A DNA stretch of 64,000 nucleotides from Pseudooceanicola marinus (GTDB taxonomy: Bacteria; Pseudomonadota; Alphaproteobacteria; Rhodobacterales; Rhodobacteraceae), in assembly GCF_020177265.1 (NCBI RefSeq), contig NZ_JAIVMC010000004.1, positions 353,212 to 417,211 of the forward strand, written 5' to 3'. Every line of letters begins with the position of its first letter. The first letter of the stretch is position 1. This document shows positions 26,064-35,095 of the stretch, one piece after another. The notes beneath the pieces are model-generated. The model was not told where the DNA came from, ran no database searches, and saw nothing but the letters and a program-made list of their open reading frames with translations. Made by a program: the position numbers and the translations under genes.

Positions 26064-27026
26064 ATGCTGGTAGATGGCAAATGGACCAAGGACTGGGACC
26101 CGGTTCAGAAGGCGGACGCCAAGGGGCGGTTCGTGCGCCAGGTCTCGACCTTCCGCAACTGGGTGACGCCGGACGGGTCCGCCGGCCCGACGGGCGAGGG
26201 CGGCTTCCCGGCCGAGGCAGGGCGCTATCGCCTTTACGTTGCCTATATCTGCCCCTGGGCCTCGCGCACGCTGATGGCGCGCAAGTTGAAGGGGTTGGAG
26301 GAGATCGTTCCCGTGACCGTGGTGAACCCCGTGCTGGGGCCGCAGGGGTGGGAGTTCGGCGGCTATCCGGGCGCCGACGAGGACCCTCAGCACGGGGCCC
26401 GCTACATGCATGAGCTTTACACCCGCGCCGATCCCCATGTGAACGGTCGCGCCACCGTGCCGGTTCTGTGGGACATGAAGCGCGACGTGCTGGTGAACAA
26501 CGAAAGCGCCGACATCGTTCGGATGTTCGACACCGCCTTCGAGGGGCTGGTGCCTTCCGATCTGCGCCTCTACCCCGAAGACCTGGCCCCGGAGATCGAC
26601 GCGCTGAACGCCCAAGTCTACGATCGCTTCAACAATGGCGTCTACAAGGCCGGTTTCGCCTCCAGCCAGGAGGCCTATGACGAGGCCGTGGCTGGCGTGT
26701 TCGAGACGCTCAGCATGCTGGAGGACCGGCTGGCCGAGGGGCCCTACCTCTTCGGCGAGCGCCTGACGGAGACCGACCTGCGTACCTTCGTCACGCTGAT
26801 CCGTTTCGACGCGGCCTACCATGGGGTGTTCAAGTGCAACCTGCGGCAGGTGAAGGACTATCCCCGTCTCTGGACCTACACGCAGCGGGTGCTGGACCTG
26901 CCGGGTATCCGCGAAACGGTGAACATGGATCACATCACCCGGGGCTACTACGCCATCAAGGCGTTGAACCCGACACGTATCCGCCCCGTCGGCCCGGCCC
27001 ATATCGAGGCCCTGTTCCGGGACTGA
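26064..27026 (+). CDS. yqjG: Glutathionyl-hydroquinone reductase (Xi-class GST, YqjG/PcpF-like)
   Basis: A 320-residue Xi-class glutathione transferase. The N-terminal thioredoxin fold carries the catalytic motif CPWASR in YVAYICPWASRTLMARK; the C-terminal domain has VYKAGFASSQEAYDEAV and LRTFVTLIRFDAAYHGVFKCN. These enzymes remove glutathione from glutathionyl hydroquinones via the Cys. It has an SD (AAGGAGA) and lies 77 bp after the dioxygenase gene. Confidence 0.92.
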   Translation: MLVDGKWTKDWDPVQKADAKGRFVRQVSTFRNWVTPDGSAGPTGEGGFPAEAGRYRLYVAYICPWASRTLMARKLKGLEEIVPVTVVNPVLGPQGWEFGGYPGADEDPQHGARYMHELYTRADPHVNGRATVPVLWDMKRDVLVNNESADIVRMFDTAFEGLVPSDLRLYPEDLAPEIDALNAQVYDRFNNGVYKAGFASSQEAYDEAVAGVFETLSMLEDRLAEGPYLFGERLTETDLRTFVTLIRFDAAYHGVFKCNLRQVKDYPRLWTYTQRVLDLPGIRETVNMDHITRGYYAIKALNPTRIRPVGPAHIEALFRD

Positions 27027-27047
27027 CCTGTTGCAGGGACCTGGTGC

Positions 27048-27076
27048 GAGGGGAGGTCGATGGCCTCCCCTCTTTC
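27048..27076 (+). terminator. Terminator after yqjG-like gene
   Basis: A 9-bp stem GAGGGGAGG / CCTCCCCTC with a 7-nt loop followed by TTTC. It lies between the plus-strand GST and the end of the minus-strand MmgE/PrpD gene (stop at 27075). Confidence 0.65.
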
Positions 27077-28400
27077 ATGACCGGAGGGGCGTCAGCAGGG
27101 GCGCCAAGCTCTCAGGCAGGGCGTCTTCGGTCAGAGCGCCCAGCAAGGGCCGGGCCGCCGCAGGGGCATGGGCACGGCAATCGGCAAGCTTCGCCCTGAG
27201 GTCCGACAATTGCGCCGTCCCGGCGGGCAGGACAGGCGGGGCCGGGAGGGGGCGGGTCTCCTCCCGCCCGTCCGCGAAGCGCAGGTGGGCGGCAGGTTTC
27301 AGCCCCGGCGCGCAGTCCCGCATGGCGATTTTCGCGGCCAAAGCCAGGGTCCCGGGGTCGTTGCGCGGACCGCCGGCGAAGGCGGCCAAACTGGGTGCGC
27401 CCCGCCGCCAGGCATGGGCGAAGCAATAGGGGATCGAGAACTTGGCCCCGATGGCCGAGCTTGGCCGTTGCCGATCTGCCAGCGGGTGAAACAGCATGTC
27501 GTCGGGTGGGGTCAGGGTGAAGGCGGCAGCCGCCAGCGTTTCGGGAGCTATGCCTTCGGCGCGCAGCGCCAGGCCAAGAGCGGTGGCCGGGTGCGTCCCC
27601 CGGCAGCAGGGCCAGAGCTTCAGCGTGACGTGCTCCCCATGAAAGACATGGCCCAAATCGTCGAAGGCGGTCGCCTGCAGCTGGCTGCCCGTCAGCAGCG
27701 GCCCCAACCCGCCTGCCTCGGCCAGTGGATCCGTGGTGCCGGTGACGCCGGCGCGGGCCAGCAGGGCGCCCTCGACCGCCGCCCGGGCGGCGAAACCGTC
27801 ACGCACCGCGCGCAGGTCGCTGGTCGGGCTGCGTTTCAGCGCGTCGGTCAGCGAAAACTGCACCAGCGCGAGAGAGACCGCCGCGACGGCCTGATCGGGC
27901 GATAGGCCTAGCAGGTGCGCCGCGCCCACGGCCGCCCCGGCGCAGCCTATCATCGGCGGGTGATACCAGCCATGTGCGGCGGGGTCGTCGGCCAGGGACA
28001 GGCTGATCCGGCAGGTCAGGTCGCAGGCCAGCGCCAGCGATGTCGGAAGGTTGGTCAGCGAGACGCCTTCGGCCTCGGCCAGGGCCAGGAGGGCGGGGAT
28101 GGCGACGGCGTTCGGGTGCATGCCGGTGGCGTCGAAGGTGTCCTCGAAGTCCAGCGCGTGGGACAGGACGCCATTGGCCAGCGCGGCCAGCCCGGGCGGG
28201 GCGGTGCCGCCGGCCAGCAGCGTCGCGGCGCCCGGGCCGCGCGCCATATCGGCGAAGGGCCGGGTGGCGGGTTCCAGCGTCACGGCGGCGGCCATGGTGG
28301 CCAGCCCGTCCAGCAGCGACAGCCGCGCCGCATTGGCGGCGCGGGGCGGCAAGGCGTGGATCGCCAGCGCCCGCGTGGCGACTGTCCGGGTCAGGCTCAT
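27075..28400 (-). CDS. MmgE/PrpD family protein
   Basis: A 441-residue MmgE/PrpD-fold protein (2-methylcitrate dehydratase/cis-aconitate decarboxylase/itaconate relatives). Motifs: DGLATMAAA near the N-terminus, HALDFEDTFDATGMHPNAV around residues 80-100, and LKLWPCCRGTHPA near residue 270. Start ATG 28400 overlaps the stop of the CapA-like gene (ATGA). No citrate synthase or PrpB is nearby, so the classical methylcitrate cycle is not indicated. Activity in this operon is unknown; a dehydratase or lyase step on an imported compound is possible. Confidence 0.88.
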   Translation of the reverse strand: MSLTRTVATRALAIHALPPRAANAARLSLLDGLATMAAAVTLEPATRPFADMARGPGAATLLAGGTAPPGLAALANGVLSHALDFEDTFDATGMHPNAVAIPALLALAEAEGVSLTNLPTSLALACDLTCRISLSLADDPAAHGWYHPPMIGCAGAAVGAAHLLGLSPDQAVAAVSLALVQFSLTDALKRSPTSDLRAVRDGFAARAAVEGALLARAGVTGTTDPLAEAGGLGPLLTGSQLQATAFDDLGHVFHGEHVTLKLWPCCRGTHPATALGLALRAEGIAPETLAAAAFTLTPPDDMLFHPLADRQRPSSAIGAKFSIPYCFAHAWRRGAPSLAAFAGGPRNDPGTLALAAKIAMRDCAPGLKPAAHLRFADGREETRPLPAPPVLPAGTAQLSDLRAKLADCRAHAPAAARPLLGALTEDALPESLAPLLTPLRS

Positions 28401-29515
28401 GCGCCCAGGTAGGGACGAAACCGGTCGCCTTCGGGCGTGTAGGTGGTGCCCAGCCCCGCTTCGGCGGTGATCTCGCGCAGATAGGCCAGAATGCGGTCGA
28501 ACCGCGGATTCTCGGGCGGAACGATGCGCGGCACGGCATCCCGCTCGATCCAGACGGGCACCAGCCGCAGGTCCTGCACCCCGCCCCGGTCTAGCGTGCA
28601 TTCCACGATCATCGACATCGCGCTGTCGGGCGGGAAATTATAGCTGCTGTCCAGATCCGGCACCCAGTCGGGGTTCAGCTTCTGGATCTCGCGGAATCCC
28701 TTCGAGGCCGCATGTTTCGCGTCCATCTTCAGATCCAGCGCAAAGTTGGCGAGGGAATGGATGATCGGCCGACCCTTGTAGAACTCCATCCCCTTCAGGA
28801 TGTGCGCGTGACAGCCCAGCACCATGTCGGCGCCCGCGTCGATGGCGGCGAAGGCCACGTCGCGCTGATAGTCGGGGATCACGGCAGGGACGAAATGGAT
28901 GCCCGCGTGATGCGACAGGATCACCACGTCGACCTGCGCCTTCAGATCGCGGATCGAGGCCACCAGTGCAGCCAGATCCTCGCGGTGCGGGAAGGTATGG
29001 ATGCGCGCGGGGGTACCGGGCTGGTCCGTCTCGATTTGCTCGTAAATCGTATGGCCGCGCATGGGGGCGCAGCCGGGCTTGTCCTCCTCCGCCCAGTAGT
29101 TGGCGGGCAGGATCGAGTTCACGGACAGGAACCCCACTGTGATACCGCCCCGCTCGACGATCACCGGGGCGCGGGCCTCGGCGATGGTGGCGCCGGCGCC
29201 CATGTGATGCGCGCCGGCGCGTTCCAGGTTGGCAAGCGTATCGAACATGCCTTCGGGGCCCCAGTCCATCGTGTGGTTGCCCGCGAAACTGACCACCTCC
29301 AGCCCGGCGCCGACCAGGGCCTCGGCGATCTCGGGCTTGCCGCGCATGGTGTGGCGGGCCTGGGGCATCCGGGTGCCGCGCGTGGTCAGGTTCACCTCCA
29401 ACTGGCAATAACCCAGGTCCGAAGCGGTCAGCCGGTCGCGCACGGCGTCGAAGATGGACGCCGGATCGTCGCGATCCGGGGCCACGTCGCCCACGGCGAC
29501 AAAGCGCAGGCTCAT
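28397..29515 (-). CDS. CapA-family metallophosphatase-fold protein
   Basis: A 372-residue protein of the CapA/PgsA (poly-gamma-glutamate) family. Metal-site motifs of the calcineurin-like fold: FVAVGDVAPDR near the N-terminus, AGNHTMDWG, VVILSHHAG, and GADMVLGCHAHILKG. No signal peptide or membrane anchor is seen, unlike polymer-export CapA, so it is probably cytoplasmic. Start ATG 29515 overlaps the ABC ATPase stop (ATGA); the TTG two codons earlier is less likely. Placement inside a peptide-transporter operon suggests hydrolysis of an imported substrate rather than capsule formation (inference). Confidence 0.85.
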   Translation of the reverse strand: MSLRFVAVGDVAPDRDDPASIFDAVRDRLTASDLGYCQLEVNLTTRGTRMPQARHTMRGKPEIAEALVGAGLEVVSFAGNHTMDWGPEGMFDTLANLERAGAHHMGAGATIAEARAPVIVERGGITVGFLSVNSILPANYWAEEDKPGCAPMRGHTIYEQIETDQPGTPARIHTFPHREDLAALVASIRDLKAQVDVVILSHHAGIHFVPAVIPDYQRDVAFAAIDAGADMVLGCHAHILKGMEFYKGRPIIHSLANFALDLKMDAKHAASKGFREIQKLNPDWVPDLDSSYNFPPDSAMSMIVECTLDRGGVQDLRLVPVWIERDAVPRIVPPENPRFDRILAYLREITAEAGLGTTYTPEGDRFRPYLGA

Positions 29516-30537
29516 GTCCAACCCTCCGCCGTGACCCGGTGACAGGCGACCTGGCCGCGCGGGGTTTCCTTCAAAGCGGGGCGGTCGCGCTTGCAGACCT
29601 CCTGCGCGAAGGGGCAGCGGGTGTGATAGGCGCAGCCCGAAGGCGGGTTCAGCGGCGAGGGCAGCTCGCCCATGGGCGGCGTGGCCGTGGGCGGCGCGGC
29701 GGGGTCGGCGGGCAGGGCAGCGGCCAGCAGGGCGGCGGTATAGGGGTGATCGGGGCGGGTGCAGATGCGCGCGGCGGGGCCGCGTTCCACCACCCGGCCG
29801 AGGTAGATCACCACCACCTCGTCACACATGAAACGCACGGTGGCCAAGTCGTGGCTGACGAACAGCGTGGCCAGCCCGTAGTCTTCCTGCAAGTCCTTGA
29901 GGATGTTCAGGATCTGCGCCTGGATCGAGATGTCCTGAGAGCTGACGGGTTCGTCCAGCAGCAGCAGCTCGGGACGCGAGGCCAGGGCCCGCGCGATGGC
30001 GATCCGCTGACGCTGACCGCCCGAGAACTCGGACGGCAGCCGCTCGGCCACGTCGGCTGACAGGCCCACCTGTTCCAGCACCTCGATCACCCGCGCGTCG
30101 ATCTCGGCCCGGGTCATCTCGCCCGAGGCCGACAGCGGCTCGGCGATGATGCGGCGCACCTTCATCCGGGGCGAAAGCGAGGAATAGGGGTTCTGGAACA
30201 CTGGCTGCACGGCGCGGCGATAGGCGCGCAGCTCGGGGCGGCTCAGGTCTGACAGGGGCTTGCCCTTGAACATCACCGCCCCGCTGGTTGGCTGGTCCAG
30301 GGCCAGCAGCAGCCGGTTCAGCGTGGTCTTCCCGCAGCCCGATTCCCCCACGATCCCCAGCGAGGTGCCCGGCGTGCAGGCTAGCGTGACCTCCGACAGG
30401 GCATGCAACAGCCCGCCGCGCACCTTGAAGGCCCGGCCAAGGCGGCGGGTTTCCAGGATGGCGGGGCCGGCGGGTGCGGCGCGGGGCGGGGTTTCTGGGC
30501 TGGGCACGACGCGAAGGGCGCGATCAGGCGATTTCAT
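29512..30537 (-). CDS. dppF: Dipeptide/oligopeptide ABC transporter ATP-binding protein DppF-like
   Basis: A 341-residue ATPase. Walker A GESGCGKTT, signature FSGGQRQRIAIARA, Walker B LLLLDEPVSSQD, H-loop FVSHDLATV. The C-terminal oligopeptide-transporter extension with Cys (SGCAYHTRCPFAQEVC) marks the Opp/Dpp class. It overlaps the previous ATPase gene by 14 bp and the CapA gene by 4 bp. It pairs with DppD. Confidence 0.92.
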   Translation of the reverse strand: MKSPDRALRVVPSPETPPRAAPAGPAILETRRLGRAFKVRGGLLHALSEVTLACTPGTSLGIVGESGCGKTTLNRLLLALDQPTSGAVMFKGKPLSDLSRPELRAYRRAVQPVFQNPYSSLSPRMKVRRIIAEPLSASGEMTRAEIDARVIEVLEQVGLSADVAERLPSEFSGGQRQRIAIARALASRPELLLLDEPVSSQDISIQAQILNILKDLQEDYGLATLFVSHDLATVRFMCDEVVVIYLGRVVERGPAARICTRPDHPYTAALLAAALPADPAAPPTATPPMGELPSPLNPPSGCAYHTRCPFAQEVCKRDRPALKETPRGQVACHRVTAEGWT

Positions 30538-31501
30538 GGGGGTGCTCCTGCGGATGCCAGCAATTCAGGGTGTGGCCCGGGCGCAGCTCCGTCCGGGGCG
30601 GGGCCTGGCGGCAATGGGCCGAGGCGGCGGCGCAGCGCGGGTGGAAGGGGCAGCCCTCGGGGCGGTGGCCCACGGCGGGCGGGGCGCCTTCGATCACCGG
30701 CAGGCGATGCGGCGCGTGGCCGGTGGAAGGCACCGAGGCCAGCAGCGCCTTGGTGTAGGGGTGCGCGGGCCGGGCGAAGATCTCGGCCACCGGGCCGGTC
30801 TCCACGATGCGCCCCGCATACATCACTGCCACCCGGTCGCAGATCCGGGCCACCACGCCGAAGTCATGGGTGATGAAGAGCATCGCCATGTGATGCGCCG
30901 CGCGCAGCGCCTTCAGCAGCTCCAGGAACTGGTACTGGATGGTGGCATCCAGCGCCGTGGTCGGCTCGTCGCAGATCAGCAGCTCGGGGTCCTGCGCCAG
31001 CCCGATGGCCGAGACGATGCGCTGCCGCATCCCGCCCGACATCTGGTGTGGGAAGGCGCGCAGCCGCTCCGCGGGGGAGGGGATATTGACCTCTGACAGC
31101 GCCGCCTCGGCCGCAGCCGACAGGTTGCGCTTGCCGCCGCGCCGCAAGGCCTCCTGCAGCTGGGTGCCGATGGACTGCACCGGGTTCAGCGAGGCCATGG
31201 GGTCCTGCAAGATCATGGAGATCTCTTCGCCCCGGATATGGCGCAGCTTACGGTTCGGCATGGTCAGGATGTCGTCGCCCTTCCAGGCGATGCGCCCGGT
31301 GGTGCCGGCGGTGAGCGTGGGCGAGGTCAGCCGCAGCACGGACATGCCCAGAGTGGATTTGCCCGAACCGCTTTCACCGACCAGCCCCAGGGTTTCGCCC
31401 GGCATCAGGTCCAGCGATACCTTGTCGAGGATCGAGGGCGCGTCCGCCCTTTTGCCCACGCGCACCGTCAGGTCGCGGATGGAAAGAAGGGGATCGGTCA
31501 T
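30524..31501 (-). CDS. dppD: Dipeptide/oligopeptide ABC transporter ATP-binding protein DppD-like
   Basis: A 325-residue ATPase. Walker A GESGSGKST, signature MSGGMRQRIVSAIGLA, Walker B LLICDEPTTALD, H-loop FITHDFGVV, and the C-terminal Cys-containing extension (GCPFHPRC). Start ATG 31501 overlaps the DppC stop (ATGA). The frame is open upstream but overlaps the permease. Confidence 0.92.
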   Translation of the reverse strand: MTDPLLSIRDLTVRVGKRADAPSILDKVSLDLMPGETLGLVGESGSGKSTLGMSVLRLTSPTLTAGTTGRIAWKGDDILTMPNRKLRHIRGEEISMILQDPMASLNPVQSIGTQLQEALRRGGKRNLSAAAEAALSEVNIPSPAERLRAFPHQMSGGMRQRIVSAIGLAQDPELLICDEPTTALDATIQYQFLELLKALRAAHHMAMLFITHDFGVVARICDRVAVMYAGRIVETGPVAEIFARPAHPYTKALLASVPSTGHAPHRLPVIEGAPPAVGHRPEGCPFHPRCAAASAHCRQAPPRTELRPGHTLNCWHPQEHPHEIA

Positions 31502-32334
31502 GCGCCACGTCCTTTTAGGCCCGGGTTGATGCGGTCGGTCAGGGCGTCGCCCACCACGTTGACGGCCATGACGACCAGCACGATGGCCAGGCCGGGCAGG
31601 GCCGAGACCCACCAGGCGGAAACGATGTAGCTGCGGCCCTCGGCCACCATGCCGCCCCAGCTGGGGTTCGGTGGCGGCACGCCCACGCCCAGGAAGGACA
31701 GCGAGGCCTCCAGGATGATGACGACGCCGACCTGCAGGGTCGCCACGACGATCAGCGATGGCGCGATATTGGGCAGCACGTGGCGAAAGATGATCGCGGC
31801 GTGGCCGAGGCCCGAGGTGCGGGCAAGGTCGACGTAATCTTCGTTCTTCACTCGCAGCGTCTCGCCTCGCGACATGCGGGCATATTGCGACCAGAGCACC
31901 AGCGAGATGACGATGACGATGTTCAGGAAAGACGGCCCGACGACGGCGGCAAAGAGTAGCGCCAGCAGGATGACGGGCAGCGACAGCGCCAGGTCGACCA
32001 CCCGCATCAGGACCCTGTCCAGCCAGCCGCCGACATAGCCCGACAGGGTGCCGAGTGCGGTGCCGATGGTGCCGGCGATGGCAATGACTACGACGCAGAC
32101 GGCCAGCGAAATCCGCGCGCCTTGCACGATGCGCGCCAGCACGTCCCGGCCCAGTCGGTCGGTGCCCAGAAGGTGGGTGGCCGACCCCTCGGGCGCCCAG
32201 GCGGGCGGGTCGAGGCGCGCGCGCAGCGAGCCGCGCAGCGGGTCATGTTCCAGGAAGAACGGCCCGATCAGCGCCACGATCGCGAAGAGGATCAGCAGGC
32301 CGAGGGCGAATTTGAAAGACAGGTCACGGGGCAT
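31498..32334 (-). CDS. dppC: Dipeptide/oligopeptide ABC transporter permease DppC-like
   Basis: A 278-residue permease. N-terminal region HDPLRGSLRARLDPP and HLLGTDRLGRDVLARI are signatures of DppC/OppC. About six helices are present. The EAA-like loop reads LARTSGLGHAAIIFRHVLPN. Start at ATG 32334, 20 bp after the dppB stop. It forms the channel with DppB. Confidence 0.92.
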   Translation of the reverse strand: MPRDLSFKFALGLLILFAIVALIGPFFLEHDPLRGSLRARLDPPAWAPEGSATHLLGTDRLGRDVLARIVQGARISLAVCVVVIAIAGTIGTALGTLSGYVGGWLDRVLMRVVDLALSLPVILLALLFAAVVGPSFLNIVIVISLVLWSQYARMSRGETLRVKNEDYVDLARTSGLGHAAIIFRHVLPNIAPSLIVVATLQVGVVIILEASLSFLGVGVPPPNPSWGGMVAEGRSYIVSAWWVSALPGLAIVLVVMAVNVVGDALTDRINPGLKGRGA

Positions 32335-32354
32335 GATGGGTCCTTTCGCGCCGC

Positions 32355-33278
32355 TCAGCTGCGCGCCCGCATCCGCGGGTCGATGGCGAGGTACAGAAGA
32401 TCGACGATCAGGTTCGCCAGGATGAAGAAGGCGGTGATGACCAGCACGACGGTCTGGATGACGGGGAAGTCGCGGGCCATGATGCTTTCGTAGGCCAGTC
32501 GCCCGATGCCGGGCCAGGCGAAGACGGTTTCGACCACCACCGCGCCGGTGATCATCGTGGCAAAGAAGGTGCCCATGAAGGTCACCACCGGGATCAGCGA
32601 ATTGCCGAGCGCATGGCGCAGCACCACCGCCCATTCCGAAACGCCCTTGATGCGCGCCAGCTTCACGTATTCCGAGCCGAGCGCCTCCAGCATCGAGGCG
32701 CGCACCAGTCGCGTGATGGCGGCCAGGGTGAACAGCCCCAGCGTCAGGGCGGGCAGCACGTAGTAGACGGCGCCGCCGAAGCCCGAGGTGGGCAGCCAGC
32801 CCAGTTTCACCGCGAAGAGATAGATCAGCATGATGCCCAGCCAGAAGCTGGGGGCGGACTGACCCAGCAGGGCCAGCAGGCGCACGGCCAGGTCGGCCAC
32901 GGTGCCGCGGGTGACGGCGGCCAGCACGCCCAGCAGGATGCCCACGACCAGCGTGAACAGCAGCGCGATCCCGGCCAGCGACAGCGAGGCGGGCAGGCGC
33001 GACAGCACCAGGTGCAGCGCATCCTCGCGCCCGGCGGTGACGGATTGGCCGAAATCGCCCTTCAGGGCATTGCCGAGGAAGGTCAGGTATTGCCGCCAGC
33101 CGGGCTGATCGAGGCCCAGCTGGGCAATCAGCATCTGGCGGTCGGCCTCGGTCGCGCTATCCGACAGCAGCAGCGCCACCGGGTCGCCGATGACCCGACT
33201 GAGAAGGAAGATCACGAGGCTCATCAGCAGAAGCGCCACCAGCGCCTCGGCCAGCCTGCCGGCAAGATGTTTCAGCAT
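32355..33278 (-). CDS. dppB: Dipeptide/oligopeptide ABC transporter permease DppB-like
   Basis: A 307-residue permease with six hydrophobic segments. Signatures: LLSRVIGDPVALLLSD and LGLDQPGWRQYLTFLGNALKGDFG near the N-terminus, and the EAA loop LARIKGVSEWAVVLRHALGN. Start ATG 33278 (MLKHLAG). It belongs to the ABC transporter operon starting at 34950. Confidence 0.92.
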   Translation of the reverse strand: MLKHLAGRLAEALVALLLMSLVIFLLSRVIGDPVALLLSDSATEADRQMLIAQLGLDQPGWRQYLTFLGNALKGDFGQSVTAGREDALHLVLSRLPASLSLAGIALLFTLVVGILLGVLAAVTRGTVADLAVRLLALLGQSAPSFWLGIMLIYLFAVKLGWLPTSGFGGAVYYVLPALTLGLFTLAAITRLVRASMLEALGSEYVKLARIKGVSEWAVVLRHALGNSLIPVVTFMGTFFATMITGAVVVETVFAWPGIGRLAYESIMARDFPVIQTVVLVITAFFILANLIVDLLYLAIDPRMRARS

Positions 33279-33390
33279 GGGAAACCTGTTCGCTGGGGGC
33301 GCGGGCACGGGGTAGGCCGTGCCGGGGATGTCGCGCCGGTTCCTTGCGACGGGCGGCGACAAAGCCACCGCCCGTGGCGGGACGGGGCCG

Positions 33391-34950
33391 TTACTCGGCC
33401 AGTTCCGCCTGGTCGAAGTTGTATACGTAGGAGGTGTCGATCCCCCAGTCGCCCACGCGCGGCCCGACGCCGTAGGGTTCGTTGGCCAGCACCATGAAGA
33501 CGTTGGCGGCCTCGTCGCGCAGGTACTGGCCGATGTCTGTCAGCCGCTGGGTGCGCTTGGCCGGGTCCGTCTCGGCGCCGAGGCCCGCCAGCTTCTCTTC
33601 CAGCGTGTCCGAGGTGAAGGAGGCGAAGAGCGACTTGGTCGAGAAGCCCGCCTCGACCCCGTTTTCGGGGTTGGCGAAGGGGAAGCCGCGGTGCGTCATG
33701 GCGAAGTCCAGCGGCTTGCCCGAGGTCCATTCGGCGCGGATCGAGGGCCAGTCGCCGGGTTCGATCGTCACGTTGATGCCCACGTCCGCCCAGTAAAGCG
33801 CCACCGCCTCGGCCATCAGCGGCAGTTCCGCGCCGGGCGTGGTGGTGAAGGTCTTCAACGTCATGTCGAAGCCGTCCGCGTAGCCCGCCTCGGCCAGCAA
33901 TTCGCGGGCGCGCTCGGGATCGTAGGGGTAGGGCTCGACCGAATCCCAGGCGGCGATGGGCGTGTCACCGTTGGCCACGGTGCCCTCGCCCTGGAACAGC
34001 TCGTCGATGATGGTCTGCTTGTCGACGGCATAGTTCATCGCTTGGCGCACCCGCACGTCGGCCCAGGGGTTGTCGGGGTTGAACCTCTCGGGGTCGGTCT
34101 GGACGATGCCGCCCAGGCGGATCACCGGCGACCAGGTCTTCTCGGCCGACACGATCCGCAGGTCACTGCCTTCCAGGCCCGGGATCGAGTCGAAGCTGAC
34201 CGGGGCGATGTCGGCCTCGCCCGCCTGCAGCATGGCCACGCGCGTGGCCTCCTCCGGCACGGCCTTGAAGCTGATCGTGTCGAAATCGGGTGAGACCCGC
34301 CAGTGCTCGACGCCTTCGCGCAGCGACAGGGTGATCTCCGATCCGTCGACGGACTCTGACACCACATAGGGACCGCTGCCGACGGGCATGGCGCTGTCGG
34401 CGCCCTCGCCCTGGGCCTCGATGTAGGATTTGCAAACGATGCCGACCTGCTGGGCCTCGCCCATGTAGCCGGTGGCCAGCAGGAAGTCGGGGGCCTTCAG
34501 GTTCAGGCGCACCGTGTGTTCATCCACCACCTCGGCGCTGTCGATCACCCGGCGCATGGTCGAGGCGGGGCCGGCGCGGCTGTCCTCGTCGATGATCCGC
34601 TCGATGGAATAGGCCACGTCCTCGGCGGTGACGGTGCCGCAGCTGTCGTCGGAAAACGGCACGCCCTCGCGCAGGTGGAACGTCCAGGTCTGGCCCTCGT
34701 TCTTCATCTCCCAACTGGTGGCGAGGCCCGGCTGCGCGTTGCCGTCGGCATCCAGGTAGACGAGGTAATCGTAGACCAGGTCGAGGTATGTCTTGCGCTG
34801 ACCCGACCCCGCCCAAGGGGTCATGGTCTGTTCCGAGAAGGTGGGGATGGCGACGGTCAGTGTCTCCGCCGTCCCCGGTGAGGCGGCGAGCAGCGCGAGC
34901 GCGGACGCACCCATCACTGCCGCGCGGCGGCGCGGTGTCAGATGTTTCAT
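33391..34950 (-). CDS. dppA: Peptide-type ABC transporter substrate-binding protein (family 5)
   Basis: A 519-residue periplasmic SBP_bac_5 protein. The signal peptide follows MKHLTPRRRAAVMGASALAL and ends near TAETL. Family features include WEMKNEGQTWTFHLREGVPFSD and VRQAMNYAVDKQTII. The start ATG 34950 has GGGAGG upstream. Members bind peptides, opines, nickel or glutathione. The operon's CapA and PrpD genes suggest a specialised small molecule, not generic peptides (inference). Confidence 0.92.
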   Translation of the reverse strand: MKHLTPRRRAAVMGASALALLAASPGTAETLTVAIPTFSEQTMTPWAGSGQRKTYLDLVYDYLVYLDADGNAQPGLATSWEMKNEGQTWTFHLREGVPFSDDSCGTVTAEDVAYSIERIIDEDSRAGPASTMRRVIDSAEVVDEHTVRLNLKAPDFLLATGYMGEAQQVGIVCKSYIEAQGEGADSAMPVGSGPYVVSESVDGSEITLSLREGVEHWRVSPDFDTISFKAVPEEATRVAMLQAGEADIAPVSFDSIPGLEGSDLRIVSAEKTWSPVIRLGGIVQTDPERFNPDNPWADVRVRQAMNYAVDKQTIIDELFQGEGTVANGDTPIAAWDSVEPYPYDPERARELLAEAGYADGFDMTLKTFTTTPGAELPLMAEAVALYWADVGINVTIEPGDWPSIRAEWTSGKPLDFAMTHRGFPFANPENGVEAGFSTKSLFASFTSDTLEEKLAGLGAETDPAKRTQRLTDIGQYLRDEAANVFMVLANEPYGVGPRVGDWGIDTSYVYNFDQAELAE

Positions 34951-35017
34951 TTTTCCTCCCTGCAACCCGGTCGCGGGCCGCTCCTTTAGTGTCCTGAGTG
35001 TCCTATCACTGCCTCTC

Positions 35018-35053
35018 ATTGTCAACAATCTTGCGCTGGCCTTTGTCGACCAT
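35018..35053. promoter_or_regulatory. GntR operators between dppA and gntR
   Basis: ATTGTCAACAAT (35018-35029) has perfect ATTGT/ACAAT arms. TTTGTCGACCAT (35042-35053) is a second, weaker copy matching 10 of 12 bases of the P450-upstream site. The motif is of the type bound by FCD-subfamily GntR regulators. It lies in the 145-bp region divergent between dppA and the GntR gene. Confidence 0.65.
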
Positions 35054-35095
35054 TCGCGAGATGATGGCCCGAACAGCCCGTGGGGGAGGCGCAGG

